Numbered from the stretch's first letter, positions 17,052 through 26,257 are shown. The stretch: DNA of 64,000 nucleotides from Sutcliffiella cohnii (GCF_002250055.1 NZ_CP018866.1:2224501-2288500); one strand, 5' to 3'. Numbers and translations: made by a program. The notes: generated by a model not told the origin, from the letters alone.

Positions 17052-17869
17052 TATTCTCCACAGCAGCAGAAGCGGTACAGAATGAAAAGTATAAACAGCC
17101 GTTAATTGAATTATTATATCAGCTTGCAGATGATGATTTTATTTTGGCATATAGAGGCTCAGAATGGTTAGGTTTAGCTCCGCACATAGAAGAGGATGTT
17201 GCTTTTTCTTCGATAAACCAAGACACAATGGGGCACGCTTCTATGTTTTATCAACTGTTAGAGGACCTTAATGAAGGACCGGTCGACTGTTTAGCTCATG
17301 CAAGACCCGCCAATGAACGATTAAATGCCGTTTTACTAGAAATGGTTAATGGCCCTGGGACGTACTTGATAGAACCGAAATACGATTGGGCATTTACGGT
17401 CGTTCGTCATTATTTTTACACAGTAGCAAAAAAAGTTAAAATAGAATCTTTAAAAAATTCCTCTTATGAACCTCTAAAACATATAGCATTAAAAATAAAC
17501 ATGGAATTATATTATCATCTCTTACATTGGAAAACTTGGTTTAAGCAACTTTGCTTATCTAATGACGACGCAAAAAAAAGAATGATTCAAGCAATTAATA
17601 CTGTCATCGCTGAGTTTGATGGCGTTCTATCACTTGGTGCTCTAGCGAATGAAATGCAAGAACATCAAATAATAGAAGGGGAAGATTTATTAAGACAAAG
17701 ATGGATGAATGAAATGAAAAATGTATTTAGTGAAATAGAAATACCGTTCCCTTTAAAAATAGAAATGAAAAGTGGAAATGGACGGTTAAAAGAGCATACA
17801 GAAGATTTAACTGAAGCGCTAAAAACATTAAGTGAAGTTTATAGAACAGATCCAGCTGCATCATGGTAG
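17048..17869 (+). CDS. paaC: 1,2-phenylacetyl-CoA epoxidase, structural subunit PaaC
   Basis: This 273-residue ferritin-fold partner of PaaA has LYQLADDDFILAYRGSEWLGLAPHIEEDVAFSSINQDTMGHA and WAFTVVRHYFY, typical of PaaC. It stabilises PaaA and helps CoA binding rather than catalysing. The start at 17048 is translationally coupled to paaB with GGGGAGGAG upstream. Confidence 0.95.
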   Translation: MIFSTAAEAVQNEKYKQPLIELLYQLADDDFILAYRGSEWLGLAPHIEEDVAFSSINQDTMGHASMFYQLLEDLNEGPVDCLAHARPANERLNAVLLEMVNGPGTYLIEPKYDWAFTVVRHYFYTVAKKVKIESLKNSSYEPLKHIALKINMELYYHLLHWKTWFKQLCLSNDDAKKRMIQAINTVIAEFDGVLSLGALANEMQEHQIIEGEDLLRQRWMNEMKNVFSEIEIPFPLKIEMKSGNGRLKEHTEDLTEALKTLSEVYRTDPAASW

Positions 17870-17941
17870 TTGGAATAGTTAAATATTTCTCTCATAAACT
17901 AGTAAAGGTCTCCTTTAATGAAAAATAAAGGACTGAATATA

Positions 17942-18448
17942 ATGGTAGAAAAAAGTAAGTACGACATTAATGTTAATCGGTTATATGACCAACTTCAGAA
18001 AGTAAAAGATCCAGAAATTGATTCTGTCAGCATACTAGAATTAGGAATGGTGGAAAATGTCCAATATGCAAAAAATCATGTGTTAATTGAATTACTTCCT
18101 ACATTTATGGGCTGTCCAGCATTAGATATTATTAAAAACAATATTAAACAACAGCTACTAACACTCGATTTTATTAATGCGGTAGATGTTAAGTTTATAT
18201 ACAATCCGCCATGGACATCCGATCGCATCACTGAAATCGGAAGACAAAAATTAAAAGAGTTTGGAATTGCTCCCCCACCAATTCATTTTGAAGAAACCGG
18301 GGAATGGAGAGTAAATTGCCCATATTGTGATTCTTCCTATACAACATTAGATAACATCTTTGGCCCTACAGCTTGTAGAAGTATTCTATACTGTGGATCA
18401 TGCAAAAACCCCTTCGAAGCAATGAAACCAATCTCAACACTAATGTGA
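17942..18448 (+). CDS. paaD: phenylacetyl-CoA epoxidase assembly protein PaaD (DUF59/MIP18 family)
   Basis: This 168-residue protein has an N-terminal DUF59 domain (KVKDPEIDSVSILELGMVENV; FMGCPALD with the conserved Cys) and a C-terminal zinc ribbon (CPYC and CGSC pairs). PaaD is needed for iron/iron-sulfur maturation of the epoxidase complex. Start chosen at ATG 17942 after AAAGGACTG; an ATG at 17918 with a weaker site is possible. No paaE reductase gene follows; the transcript runs into the 18449-19075 repeat region. Confidence 0.92.
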   Translation: MVEKSKYDINVNRLYDQLQKVKDPEIDSVSILELGMVENVQYAKNHVLIELLPTFMGCPALDIIKNNIKQQLLTLDFINAVDVKFIYNPPWTSDRITEIGRQKLKEFGIAPPPIHFEETGEWRVNCPYCDSSYTTLDNIFGPTACRSILYCGSCKNPFEAMKPISTLM

Positions 18449-18584
18449 AAATAGAACGAGACGAGGGGAACGGCTTAACCAAGTCCTATCCAATTTTCAA
18501 GATAAACACCCAGCAAGTGAAATTTGCACCTAGTTGAATGTAAATAGGCGTTCAGTTTAGAAACTTCTACAATGTTTTACCCTT

Positions 18585-18935
18585 CAAGATTTAGAACCGA
18601 GAGTGTAACGGAGCGGAAGGTGTGAGACTCCTCGAAAAATGCTAACGCATTTTCCTTCGTGCGATGTAATGCTGCCGAAGCCTTCCTTGTCCTGCGGGAG
18701 AAGAGGGGAAGGCTGAGACCCCACAGGGCAAAGCCCGAGGAGGCTCAGCTCCAAGAAAAGCGAAGGCGGCTCGCTCAGGTCCAATCAAACTGGAGCTTTT
18801 CCGCAGGAGATAAAGGAATCACGGCGAACGGCAGTGAGTCGATGATGACTTATCGTACGGAGGAAAAGTGAAGTTTGAGCCGGACCTAGCCGCCGGAGCT
18901 AGACACCTCCCCGCGGAAAGCGAACACCTGCAGCG
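18585..18935. repeat. mosaic GC-rich intergenic repeat (third copy) splitting the paa cluster
   Basis: The interval 18449-19075 has no convincing gene. Bases 18780-18905 match the reverse complement of 2793-2918 closely (shared AATCAAACTGGAGCTTTTCC, GACTTATCGTACGGAGGAAA). The part at 18690-18760 (CCTGCGGGAGAAGAGG..GAGACCCC..CGAGGAGGCTC) resembles 54325-54385. A short inverted repeat (GAAAAATGCTAACGCATTTTCC) lies near 18635. Open frames across it carry repeat-encoded sequence only. Confidence 0.78.
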
Positions 18936-19075
18936 AAGTGAAACGGACTAGGTTAAAACGTATAACAATAATCAATGTTGTCTATATTAAAATACTATTT
19001 TCCCTCAACACGCCTATTTTCAGGATTAGACAATATTTTAAATAAACTATATTACATAAAAAAGGAGAATGAAAA

Positions 19076-19384
19076 ATGGTTAAATTAATCGCACTTTACA
19101 AACATCCAGAAAACAAGGAGGCTTTCGACGATCATTACTTTAACATTCACGCACCACTTACAGCAAAAATTCCAGGCTTAAGAGAAATGAAAGTAACAAA
19201 AGTCGTTGGTAGCCCTATGGGTGGAGAAGGAAAATATTATTTAATGTGTGAAATGTATTATGACAGCCACGACGCATTTAAAGCAGCGATGAAAACAGAA
19301 GAGGCAAAAGCTTCTGGAAAAGACTTAATGAGTTTTGCTGCTAATCTAGTAACCTTAATGATCGGTGAAGAGGCCAATGCATAA
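19076..19384 (+). CDS. EthD family protein
   Basis: This 102-residue ferredoxin-like dimeric alpha/beta-barrel protein has the EthD pattern LYKHPENKEAFDDHYFNIHAPLTAKIPGL and a MYYDSHDAFKAAM helix. EthD-like proteins appear in oxidative degradation clusters without an agreed reaction. AAAGGAGAATG ribosome site; its 3' end overlaps the start of the next gene, so it leads the second paa transcript. Possible role: handling a reactive epoxide or oxepin intermediate (inference). Confidence 0.85.
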   Translation: MVKLIALYKHPENKEAFDDHYFNIHAPLTAKIPGLREMKVTKVVGSPMGGEGKYYLMCEMYYDSHDAFKAAMKTEEAKASGKDLMSFAANLVTLMIGEEANA

Positions 19385-20156
19385 TGATTTAAAATATCTT
19401 CAAGTTTCCATAGAAGATGGTATCGGTACTATTCTTTTAAATAGACCGAACGTATTAAATGCAATTAATAGACCAATGGTTTCCGAGATAGTACACACAA
19501 TGGAAGAGATGGATCAAAATGAAAGCGTTAAAGTTATCGTTCTAGGTGGAGTAGGGCGTGCATTTGCAGCAGGAGCTGATATCGACGAAATGGCTGAAGC
19601 AACTCCCTTACAATTAGAACTATTAAATCAATTTTCAGAATGGGACCGAATTTCCTTAGTGAAGAAGCCAATAATCGGTGCAGTTCAAGGCTTTGCATTA
19701 GGAGGGGGCTTTGAATTAGCCCTATGTTGTGATATTTTATTTGCTGCTCACGATGCTGAATTCGGTTTTCCAGAAATTCAATTAGGAGTAATGCCTGGTG
19801 CAGGTGGAACCCAACGATTGACGAAATTAATGGGTAAAACGAAAGCAATGGAATGGCTACTTTCCGGAGACCGTATGAGTGTGGAAGAAGCTCTAAATTA
19901 TGGTGTAATTAATAGAATCGTAGCTAGAGAGCTTTTAATCGATGAAACGAAAAAGTTTGCGATAAAGATTTCAAAGCAAGCTCCATTATCGTTGCGATTA
20001 ATTAAAGAGTCCGTCTTGAAAGCAGTAGATTATTCTTTATATGAAGGAATGCAATTTGAGCGTAAAAATTTCTATCTTCTTTTCGCTTCTGACGACCAAA
20101 AGGAAGGGATGAAAGCTTTCCAAGAACGACGAAAGCCTAACTTTAAAGGGAGATAG
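19377..20156 (+). CDS. paaF: enoyl-CoA hydratase, PaaF-like
   Basis: This 259-residue crotonase has oxyanion loops GRAFAAGADIDEM and GGGFELALCCD and the catalytic region PEIQLGVMPGAGGTQRL, where the Glu pair of true hydratases is kept. It likely hydrates 2,3-dehydroadipyl-CoA in the lower phenylacetate pathway. Start at ATG 19377, overlapping the EthD gene by 8 bases. Confidence 0.85.
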   Translation: MHNDLKYLQVSIEDGIGTILLNRPNVLNAINRPMVSEIVHTMEEMDQNESVKVIVLGGVGRAFAAGADIDEMAEATPLQLELLNQFSEWDRISLVKKPIIGAVQGFALGGGFELALCCDILFAAHDAEFGFPEIQLGVMPGAGGTQRLTKLMGKTKAMEWLLSGDRMSVEEALNYGVINRIVARELLIDETKKFAIKISKQAPLSLRLIKESVLKAVDYSLYEGMQFERKNFYLLFASDDQKEGMKAFQERRKPNFKGR

Positions 20157-20168
20157 GAGGAGGAGAAA

Positions 20169-20942
20169 ATGTACGAAACAATAAAATATAGTGTGCATGA
20201 CCAGGTTGCGACCATTATTTTAAATAGGCCAGAAAATTTGAATGCGTTTACATTAAAAATGAACCACGAAATAACAATCGCTATTAAACAAGCAGAAAGA
20301 GACATAACTGTTCGTGTAATTGTTATTACAGGAGAAGGGCGAGCATTTTGTTCTGGGCAAGACCTTTCAGAAGTAACAGAAGAAATGGATCATGGAGAAG
20401 TTCTACGTACAAGGTATGGGCCGATGATTAAGCAAATTCATTGTTGCGAAAAACCTATTATAGCCGCTGTAAATGGAGTTGCGGCTGGAGCTGGGTTTAG
20501 TCTAGCGCTAGCATGTGATTTTAGACTTATGTCAGAAAAAGCAAGTTATGCGCAAGCATTTATTCAAGTCGGTCTCATTCCTGATTCAGGTAATCTCTTT
20601 TACTTAAGTAAAATCGTAGGATATGCAAAAGCACTTGAAATTTCCGTTTTCGGTGAAAGAATAAATGCAGAACAATCTTTGAAATTAGGGTTAGCTAACA
20701 AAACCATCCAAATGGATAGTTGGGAAGAGGAGGTAGCAGCCTATACAAAACATATTGCTAAAATGCCAACAAAAGCTATTGGAATTATTAAAAGAACATT
20801 AAAAAGCAGTTACGATTTAACATTTAATGAATTTTTAGAAAGAGAAGCGTTTGGTCAAAGAATAGTCGGGCAAACAAATGATCATCGAGAAGGGATAACC
20901 TCGTTTTTAGAAAAACGTAAACCAACCTTCAATGGAAACTAA
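20169..20942 (+). CDS. paaG: enoyl-CoA isomerase, PaaG-like (ring epoxide to oxepin-CoA)
   Basis: This 257-residue crotonase family member has GRAFCSGQDLSEV and GAGFSLALACDFR. Its catalytic segment reads VGLIPDSGNLFYLSKIVG: the Glu of hydratases is replaced by the PD of PaaG-type isomerases. PaaG converts the 1,2-epoxide to 2-oxepin-CoA and shifts double bonds later. It starts 12 bases after paaF with AGGAGGAG. Confidence 0.88.
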   Translation: MYETIKYSVHDQVATIILNRPENLNAFTLKMNHEITIAIKQAERDITVRVIVITGEGRAFCSGQDLSEVTEEMDHGEVLRTRYGPMIKQIHCCEKPIIAAVNGVAAGAGFSLALACDFRLMSEKASYAQAFIQVGLIPDSGNLFYLSKIVGYAKALEISVFGERINAEQSLKLGLANKTIQMDSWEEEVAAYTKHIAKMPTKAIGIIKRTLKSSYDLTFNEFLEREAFGQRIVGQTNDHREGITSFLEKRKPTFNGN

Positions 20943-20972
20943 TTATTTTAATAAACAAAGGAGATGAATGGA

Positions 20973-22490
20973 ATGTCAACAGTAAAAGATGAAAAATTCG
21001 CACCATTAGCTGTCAAACGTGATTCGTATCAATTAATTATCGGTGGTCAACGTGTAGACAGTTCAACCGGTGAAACGTTCACTACATACAATCCGGCTAC
21101 AGGTGAGCCTATTGCAACAATAGCAAAAGCATCAAAAGAAGATGCTGAAAAAGCAGTACTAGCTGCGCGAGCGGCATTTGATAAAGGGAAATGGAAGTTA
21201 TTTCCTATTAATAAACGATCAAGAACATTAAATAAAATTGCAGCGATTATGAGATCTCGTTTTAATGAAATAGTAGAATTAGAGATATTAGATACGGGAA
21301 AATCTTTAACAGCCGCACAAGGGCAAGTTATGCAAGCTATTGAAGACTTTGAATTTTATGCAGGAGCAATTGTTGGTCATCGTGGATCTGTAAATAATGT
21401 TCCAGGTCAATTCCAAAATGTATCTGAAAAAGAGCCAGTAGGAGTATGTGCACAAATTATTCCTTGGAATTACCCATTAATGATGGCGGCTTGGAAGGTT
21501 GCACCTGCTATTGCTGCTGGGTGTTCGGTAATTGTTAAACCAGCTACTTTAACTCCACTTACAGCTATTCTTTTAGGAGAAATTTGTATAGAAGCAGGCG
21601 TACCAGAAGGTGTTGTTAACGTAATACCAGGTTCTGGTTCAGAAGTAGGTAACTATTTAGTAGAACATGAAAAAGTGGATAAAGTTGCATTCACAGGTTC
21701 CACTCCAATTGGAAAAGATATTATGGCAAAAGCCTCTCAAACGTTAAAACGTGTAACACTCGAACTGGGTGGAAAATCTCCAAATATCGTATTTGAAGAT
21801 GCAGATATTGACGCTGCAGTAGACGGCTCACTTTTTGGTATTTTCTATAACTCAGGACAGTCCTGTGAGGCTCGTTCAAGACTGTATGTTCATGAGAGCA
21901 TTTATGACACATTCATGGAAAAATTTGAAGAAAAAGCAAAAAGACTAAATTTAGGGGATCCTTTTTCAAAAGAAACACATGTAGGGGCAATTATTAATAA
22001 AGGGCAATTAGACGTAATAGATAGCTATGTACAATCCGCTAAAGAAGATGGAGCTACTATTCTAGTAGGCGGAAAGCCGGCAGTTGTGGAAGGCTATGAA
22101 AATGGATTTTGGTACGAACCTACCATTATTACAAATGTGAATCATAATATGAAAGCTGTAAAAGAGGAAATCTTTGGACCGGTAGTAGTAGTAATGCCAT
22201 TTTCCGATGAAAAGGAAGCAATTAAACTTGCAAACGATAGTGAATATGGTCTCGGTTCAGCAGTATGGACGAAGGATTACGCGCGTGCAACCCGTGTATC
22301 AAAGCAAATTCAAGCTGGAATTGTAATGGTAAACTGCCCATTCTCTGCATTCCCTGGAACTCCGTTTGGAGGCTATAAACAATCTGGGTTTGGTCGTGAA
22401 TTATGTATTGAAACACTAGACTTATATACCGAAACGAAGAGTATTCTATCTTATTTTGGAAGTCGTCCATTAAACCCATTTGGGCTATAA
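20973..22490 (+). CDS. paaZ: aldehyde dehydrogenase, probable PaaZ-type 3-oxo-5,6-dehydrosuberyl-CoA semialdehyde dehydrogenase
   Basis: This 505-residue NAD(P)-dependent aldehyde dehydrogenase has VTLELGGKSP (general-base Glu) and SGQSCEARSRL (catalytic Cys) and the IIPWNYPL cofactor segment. In E. coli the ring-opening hydrolase and the dehydrogenase are fused as PaaZ; here only the dehydrogenase half is present, as in bacteria where a separate enoyl-CoA hydratase opens oxepin-CoA. Start at ATG 20973. Sequence alone resembles betaine-aldehyde types; the pathway role comes from context. Confidence 0.82.
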   Translation: MSTVKDEKFAPLAVKRDSYQLIIGGQRVDSSTGETFTTYNPATGEPIATIAKASKEDAEKAVLAARAAFDKGKWKLFPINKRSRTLNKIAAIMRSRFNEIVELEILDTGKSLTAAQGQVMQAIEDFEFYAGAIVGHRGSVNNVPGQFQNVSEKEPVGVCAQIIPWNYPLMMAAWKVAPAIAAGCSVIVKPATLTPLTAILLGEICIEAGVPEGVVNVIPGSGSEVGNYLVEHEKVDKVAFTGSTPIGKDIMAKASQTLKRVTLELGGKSPNIVFEDADIDAAVDGSLFGIFYNSGQSCEARSRLYVHESIYDTFMEKFEEKAKRLNLGDPFSKETHVGAIINKGQLDVIDSYVQSAKEDGATILVGGKPAVVEGYENGFWYEPTIITNVNHNMKAVKEEIFGPVVVVMPFSDEKEAIKLANDSEYGLGSAVWTKDYARATRVSKQIQAGIVMVNCPFSAFPGTPFGGYKQSGFGRELCIETLDLYTETKSILSYFGSRPLNPFGL

Positions 22491-22496
22491 TACGGG

Positions 22497-22532
22497 CACG
22501 AGCACTCGCTTTTTATGAGTGCTCGTCTTATT
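22497..22532 (+). terminator. hairpin between paaZ-like and paaH genes
   Basis: ACGAGCACTC and GAGTGCTCGT form a 10-bp stem with a TTTTTATG loop. The downstream T tract is weak (CTTATTT), so it may be an attenuator or mRNA processing or stability element inside the operon. Confidence 0.55.
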
Positions 22533-22547
22533 TAAGGAGGGAAAGTA

Positions 22548-23405
22548 ATGATAAATAATATAGTCGTTGTGGGCTCTGGTGTTATGGGCCGTGGAATTGC
22601 ATATGTAGCTGCCGTTGGTGGGTTTCATACCACTTTAGTTGATATAAAAGAAGAACAATTGCGTAACGCAAAACACGAAATAGAAGCTATTTTTACAAAA
22701 TCGGTTGAAAGGGGAAAAATATCGCAAGAAATACGAAAGGATAGTTCAAATAGGTTAAACTATTCAATTGAAATGGAGCTTGTTATAAAAGAAGCAGATC
22801 TTATAATTGAGGCCGTACCTGAAAAGATAGAAATTAAAAAGAATGTATTTGAAACTTTTGACAAAAAGGCTCCACCGTCATGTATATTTGCAACTAACAC
22901 TTCTACTATGAGCCCTACAGAGATCGGTAGCTTTACGAGCCGCCCCGATAAAGTAATAGCTATGCATTTCTTTAACCCAGTACATAAAATGAAACTCGTA
23001 GAAATTGTTCGTGGTTTAGAAACATCTGAAAGTACTGCTGAAGAAATAAGAAATGTTGCAGAAAAAATGGGGAAAGAGACAGTAGTTGTAAATGAGTTCC
23101 CTGGATTTGTAACAAGTCGAATTAGTGCACTTGTTGGCAATGAAGCATTTTATATGTTGCAAGAAGGGGTAGGGACACCAGAAGAAATAGATAAAGCTAT
23201 TAAACTTGGACTAAATTATCCAATGGGTCCATTTGAGCTTGGTGATCTTGTAGGTCTTGACGTTCGATTAAATAATTTAAAATATTTACATGAAAAATTA
23301 GGTGAAAAATACAGACCTGCTCCATTATTAGAGAAATATGTTAAAGCAGGCAGACTTGGAAGAAAGTCCGGCAAAGGTGTTTACGACTATACAAATCGAG
23401 ACTAG
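22548..23405 (+). CDS. paaH: 3-hydroxyacyl-CoA dehydrogenase, PaaH-like
   Basis: This 285-residue NAD-dependent dehydrogenase has the Rossmann motif GSGVMGRGIAYVAA, the catalytic His in MHFFNPVHKMKLVE and the C-terminal helical domain (YPMGPFELGDLVGLD). It oxidises 3-hydroxyadipyl-CoA to 3-oxoadipyl-CoA. The AAGGAGGG site lies 8 bases before ATG. Confidence 0.92.
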   Translation: MINNIVVVGSGVMGRGIAYVAAVGGFHTTLVDIKEEQLRNAKHEIEAIFTKSVERGKISQEIRKDSSNRLNYSIEMELVIKEADLIIEAVPEKIEIKKNVFETFDKKAPPSCIFATNTSTMSPTEIGSFTSRPDKVIAMHFFNPVHKMKLVEIVRGLETSESTAEEIRNVAEKMGKETVVVNEFPGFVTSRISALVGNEAFYMLQEGVGTPEEIDKAIKLGLNYPMGPFELGDLVGLDVRLNNLKYLHEKLGEKYRPAPLLEKYVKAGRLGRKSGKGVYDYTNRD

Positions 23406-23421
23406 AAAGGGGCGCTTAGTT

Positions 23422-24624
23422 ATGAACGAAGTAGTAATAGTTGATGCAGTAAGAACACCAATTGGTAGATATAAAGGGTTATTAAAAAACGTACGTCCTG
23501 ATGATTTAGGGGCAGTAGTCATAAAAGCTCTTTTGAATAGAAACAAAATGGTACGTGAAACTGAAATAGAAGAGGTAGTATTCGGTAATGCAAATCAAGC
23601 TGGAGAAGATAATCGAAACGTCGCAAGGATGTCTGCACTTCTAGCTGGATTACCTGTAGAAGTTGCAGGTACTACTATAAATCGTCTATGTGGTTCTGGC
23701 CTTGACGCCGTTAACTATGCTGCCCGTGCCATTATGGTAGGGGAGGGCGATATATTTATCGCCGGCGGCACTGAAAGTATGACTAGAGCCCCTTTCGTTA
23801 TGGCAAAGCCTGAGGCTGATTATCCGAGAGGTAATATGGAGATGTTCGACACGACGATTGGCTGGCGTTTCACAAATAAACGATTAGAAGAATTATACGG
23901 TACCGATTCAATGCCACAAACAGCGGAAAATGTAGCACAAAAATATAACATTTCAAGAGAAGATCAAGACCATTTCGCTTATAGTAGTCAACAAAAGGCT
24001 AAAAAAGCAATAGAAGAAGGAAAGTTCAATGAAGAAATAGTTCCCGTAACGTATTTGGATAGAAAAGGAAATGAAGTAACGATAATGGAGGACGAACATC
24101 CTCGACCAGATACGTCTGAAGAAAAGCTGTCTAAGTTACGACCAATCTTCCCAAATGGTACTGTTACTGCTGGCAATGCTTCTGGTGTGAATGATGGAGC
24201 TTCAGCTTTGCTACTAATGAGTGCAGAAAAAGCGAAAGAACTCGGAATTAAGCCATTAGTAAAATATGTTACATCTGCAACCGCTGGATTAGAACCTTCT
24301 ATTATGGGGATTGGACCAGTTTTTGCTACAAGAAAAGCATTAAAACGTGCTAACTTGAGCATAGAAGATATTGGTTTAATAGAATTAAATGAAGCGTTTG
24401 CCTCTCAATCTATTGAATGTATGAAACAGCTAGAAGTAAATGAGACGATTGTAAATGTAAATGGAGGGGCAATAGCATTCGGCCATCCGTTAGGAGCAAG
24501 TGGCGCACGAATATTAACAACATTAATACACGAAATGAAAAAAAGAAAGGTGGAGTATGGCCTTGCTACGATGTGTGTTGGTGTAGGTCAAGGAATTACC
24601 ACAATCGTACAAAGTGCAGATTAA
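23422..24624 (+). CDS. paaJ: 3-oxoadipyl-CoA / acetyl-CoA acyltransferase (thiolase), PaaJ-like
   Basis: This 400-residue thiolase has nucleophile Cys in [11 protein letters not shown], His in [10 protein letters not shown] and second Cys in CVGVGQG. In the operon it would thiolytically cleave 3-oxoadipyl-CoA (and the dehydrosuberyl intermediate) to succinyl-CoA and acetyl-CoA. The start at 23422 is 16 bases after paaH; the frame is open upstream inside paaH but has no ribosome site. Confidence 0.93.
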   Translation: MNEVVIVDAVRTPIGRYKGLLKNVRPDDLGAVVIKALLNRNKMVRETEIEEVVFGNANQAGEDNRNVARMSALLAGLPVEVAGTTINRLCGSGLDAVNYAARAIMVGEGDIFIAGGTESMTRAPFVMAKPEADYPRGNMEMFDTTIGWRFTNKRLEELYGTDSMPQTAENVAQKYNISREDQDHFAYSSQQKAKKAIEEGKFNEEIVPVTYLDRKGNEVTIMEDEHPRPDTSEEKLSKLRPIFPNGTVTAGNASGVNDGASALLLMSAEKAKELGIKPLVKYVTSATAGLEPSIMGIGPVFATRKALKRANLSIEDIGLIELNEAFASQSIECMKQLEVNETIVNVNGGAIAFGHPLGASGARILTTLIHEMKKRKVEYGLATMCVGVGQGITTIVQSAD

Positions 24625-24663
24625 TATAAACGCTCTCATTTATCAGAAATATAAAACTTTTCT

Positions 24664-24692
24664 TTGTTAAAGCGTAAAAATTATGTTATATT
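24664..24692 (+). promoter_or_regulatory. sigma-A promoter of the paaX-like gene
   Basis: TTGTTA (24664-24669), 17-base spacer, TATATT (24687-24692), giving a leader of about 50 bases. Confidence 0.6.
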
Positions 24693-24746
24693 ATTTTTTA
24701 CTTAAGAAAATTCTCAATTTAATTGGTAGTAAAGGATGTAAGAGCA

Positions 24747-25622
24747 ATGAATACGAGATCAATGATTTTTACGCTTTACGGTGACTATATTCGTCATTAC
24801 GGTAACAGAATATGGGTTGGTAGTTTAATTCGTTTATTAAATGAGTTCGGCCATAATGACCAAGCTGTTCGTGCTGCTATTTCTCGAATGAATAAACAAG
24901 GTTGGGTTCAAGCTGAAAAAAAAGGAAATAAAAGTTTTTATTTTTTAACAGAACGCGGTGTAAAAAGAATAGATGAGGCAGCAAAGCGTATTTTCAAATT
25001 AAAAACAGAACAGTGGGACGGTAAGTGGCGGATACTAATGTATACGATTCCAGAAGAAATACGTAACGTTCGTGATGAGTTAAGAAAAGAGCTTGTATGG
25101 AGTGGATTTGGATCAATTTCCAACAGTTGTTGGATATCGCCAAATCCGTTAGAAAAACAAGTATATGACTTAATTGAAAAATATTCTATCGAAGAGTATG
25201 TCGATTTTTTTGTCGCAGAATATAATGGACCAAACGAAAATAGCAGGTTAATAGAAAAAAGCTGGGACCTCGGGGAAATAAACGAAAGATATCAATTGTT
25301 TATTCAGGAGTATAGTCAAAAATACATTATTGATCGTAATAAAATTCAAAAGGGTTTAATGTCAGACGCGGAATGTTTTGTAGAAAGAACAAAACTTGTT
25401 CATGAATATAGAAAGTTTTTGTTCGTGGACCCTGGCTTACCAGATGAGCTTCTTCCAGAAAAATGGCTTGGCTCACACGCTGCTTCTTTATTTAGTGAGT
25501 ACTATAAAGAATTGGCAGAACCAGCTTCCCGCTTTTTTGAAGAAGTTTTCCAAGAGGGAAATGAAATAAGCTATAAAGACAAAGAATACGATGTTATGGA
25601 CCATCCGTACATAATAGATTAA
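24747..25622 (+). CDS. paaX: PaaX family transcriptional repressor
   Basis: This 291-residue regulator has an N-terminal winged helix (MNTRSMIFTLYGDYIRHYGNRIWVGSLIRLLNEFG..QAVRAAISRMNKQGW), the central Cas2-like domain (KWRILMYTIPEEIRNVRDELRKELVWSGFG) and the C-terminal PaaX domain (KFLFVDPGLPDELLPEKWLG). PaaX proteins repress phenylacetate genes and release DNA on binding phenylacetyl-CoA. Likely operators are the 19-bp motifs at 15668 and 33287. Start at ATG 24747 after AAAGGATG. Confidence 0.93.
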   Translation: MNTRSMIFTLYGDYIRHYGNRIWVGSLIRLLNEFGHNDQAVRAAISRMNKQGWVQAEKKGNKSFYFLTERGVKRIDEAAKRIFKLKTEQWDGKWRILMYTIPEEIRNVRDELRKELVWSGFGSISNSCWISPNPLEKQVYDLIEKYSIEEYVDFFVAEYNGPNENSRLIEKSWDLGEINERYQLFIQEYSQKYIIDRNKIQKGLMSDAECFVERTKLVHEYRKFLFVDPGLPDELLPEKWLGSHAASLFSEYYKELAEPASRFFEEVFQEGNEISYKDKEYDVMDHPYIID

Positions 25623-25639
25623 CAATATAAAACTAATAA

Positions 25640-25669
25640 AAACCACCCGTGATAACGGGTGGTTTTCTC
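25640..25669 (+). terminator. intrinsic terminator of paaX
   Basis: AACCACCCGT and ACGGGTGGTT enclose GATA, followed by TTCTCT; 20 bases after the stop codon. Confidence 0.85.
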
Positions 25670-25768
25670 TGCGGCTGGAAGCCTTTGTTGCTGGCCAAAC
25701 CCTAAAGGGCTACTGAATGGTTCGCCAGTTGCACTACTGTTACCGGCCAGACCTCAAAGGCCTTCCAC

Positions 25769-26251
25769 TCATCTCTTTTTCTTTTTCTTTACCTCTTCTC
25801 CTGTGAATGGATCTATATATTCCATCATACTTATTTGTTCTGCGACTATATCATCTTGTATTTGATTGCCAATATATTCTTCTATTACCTTTTTGTTTCT
25901 TCCAACGGTATCCACATAGTATCCGGTACACCAAAACTTTCGATTCCCATAGCGATATTTTAAGTTTGCATGACGATCAAATATCATTAAGCTACTCTTC
26001 CCTTTTAAATAGCCTACAAATGAAGATACACTTATTTTTGGTGGTATACTAACTAACATATGTACGTGATCTTTACACGCCGTTGCTTCTATAATTTCTA
26101 CACCTTTTCTTTCACATAAAGTTCGTAGTATTTCTCCAATATCCTTTTTGATTTTTCCATAAATAACTTGTCTTCTATATTTTGGTGCAAATACAATGTG
26201 ATACTTACAATTCCAAGTTGTGTGTGCTAAACTATTAGTGTCTTTTGACAT
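25769..26251 (-). CDS. tnpA: IS200/IS605 family transposase TnpA (Y1 HUH)
   Basis: This 160-residue HUH nuclease has the His pair in DHVHMLVSIP and the catalytic Tyr in YYVDTVGRNKKVIEEYI, both intact, so the element may be active. It starts at the ATG at 26251, whose GGAGGAG is within a hairpin. The Lys-rich C-terminus (GEEVKKKKKR) is typical of Firmicute copies. Confidence 0.95.
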   Translation of the reverse strand: MSKDTNSLAHTTWNCKYHIVFAPKYRRQVIYGKIKKDIGEILRTLCERKGVEIIEATACKDHVHMLVSIPPKISVSSFVGYLKGKSSLMIFDRHANLKYRYGNRKFWCTGYYVDTVGRNKKVIEEYIGNQIQDDIVAEQISMMEYIDPFTGEEVKKKKKR

Positions 26252-26257
26252 AAAAAA

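Noticed and set aside
18584..18871. Frames on both strands in the paaD-EthD interval
   Set aside because: Encoded by repeat modules that occur elsewhere in shifted frames; no ribosome sites.
24660..24746. Operator copy in front of paaX itself
   Set aside because: Only a TTGTTAAA fragment resembles the 19-bp motif and it overlaps the -35 box; the second half-site is missing.
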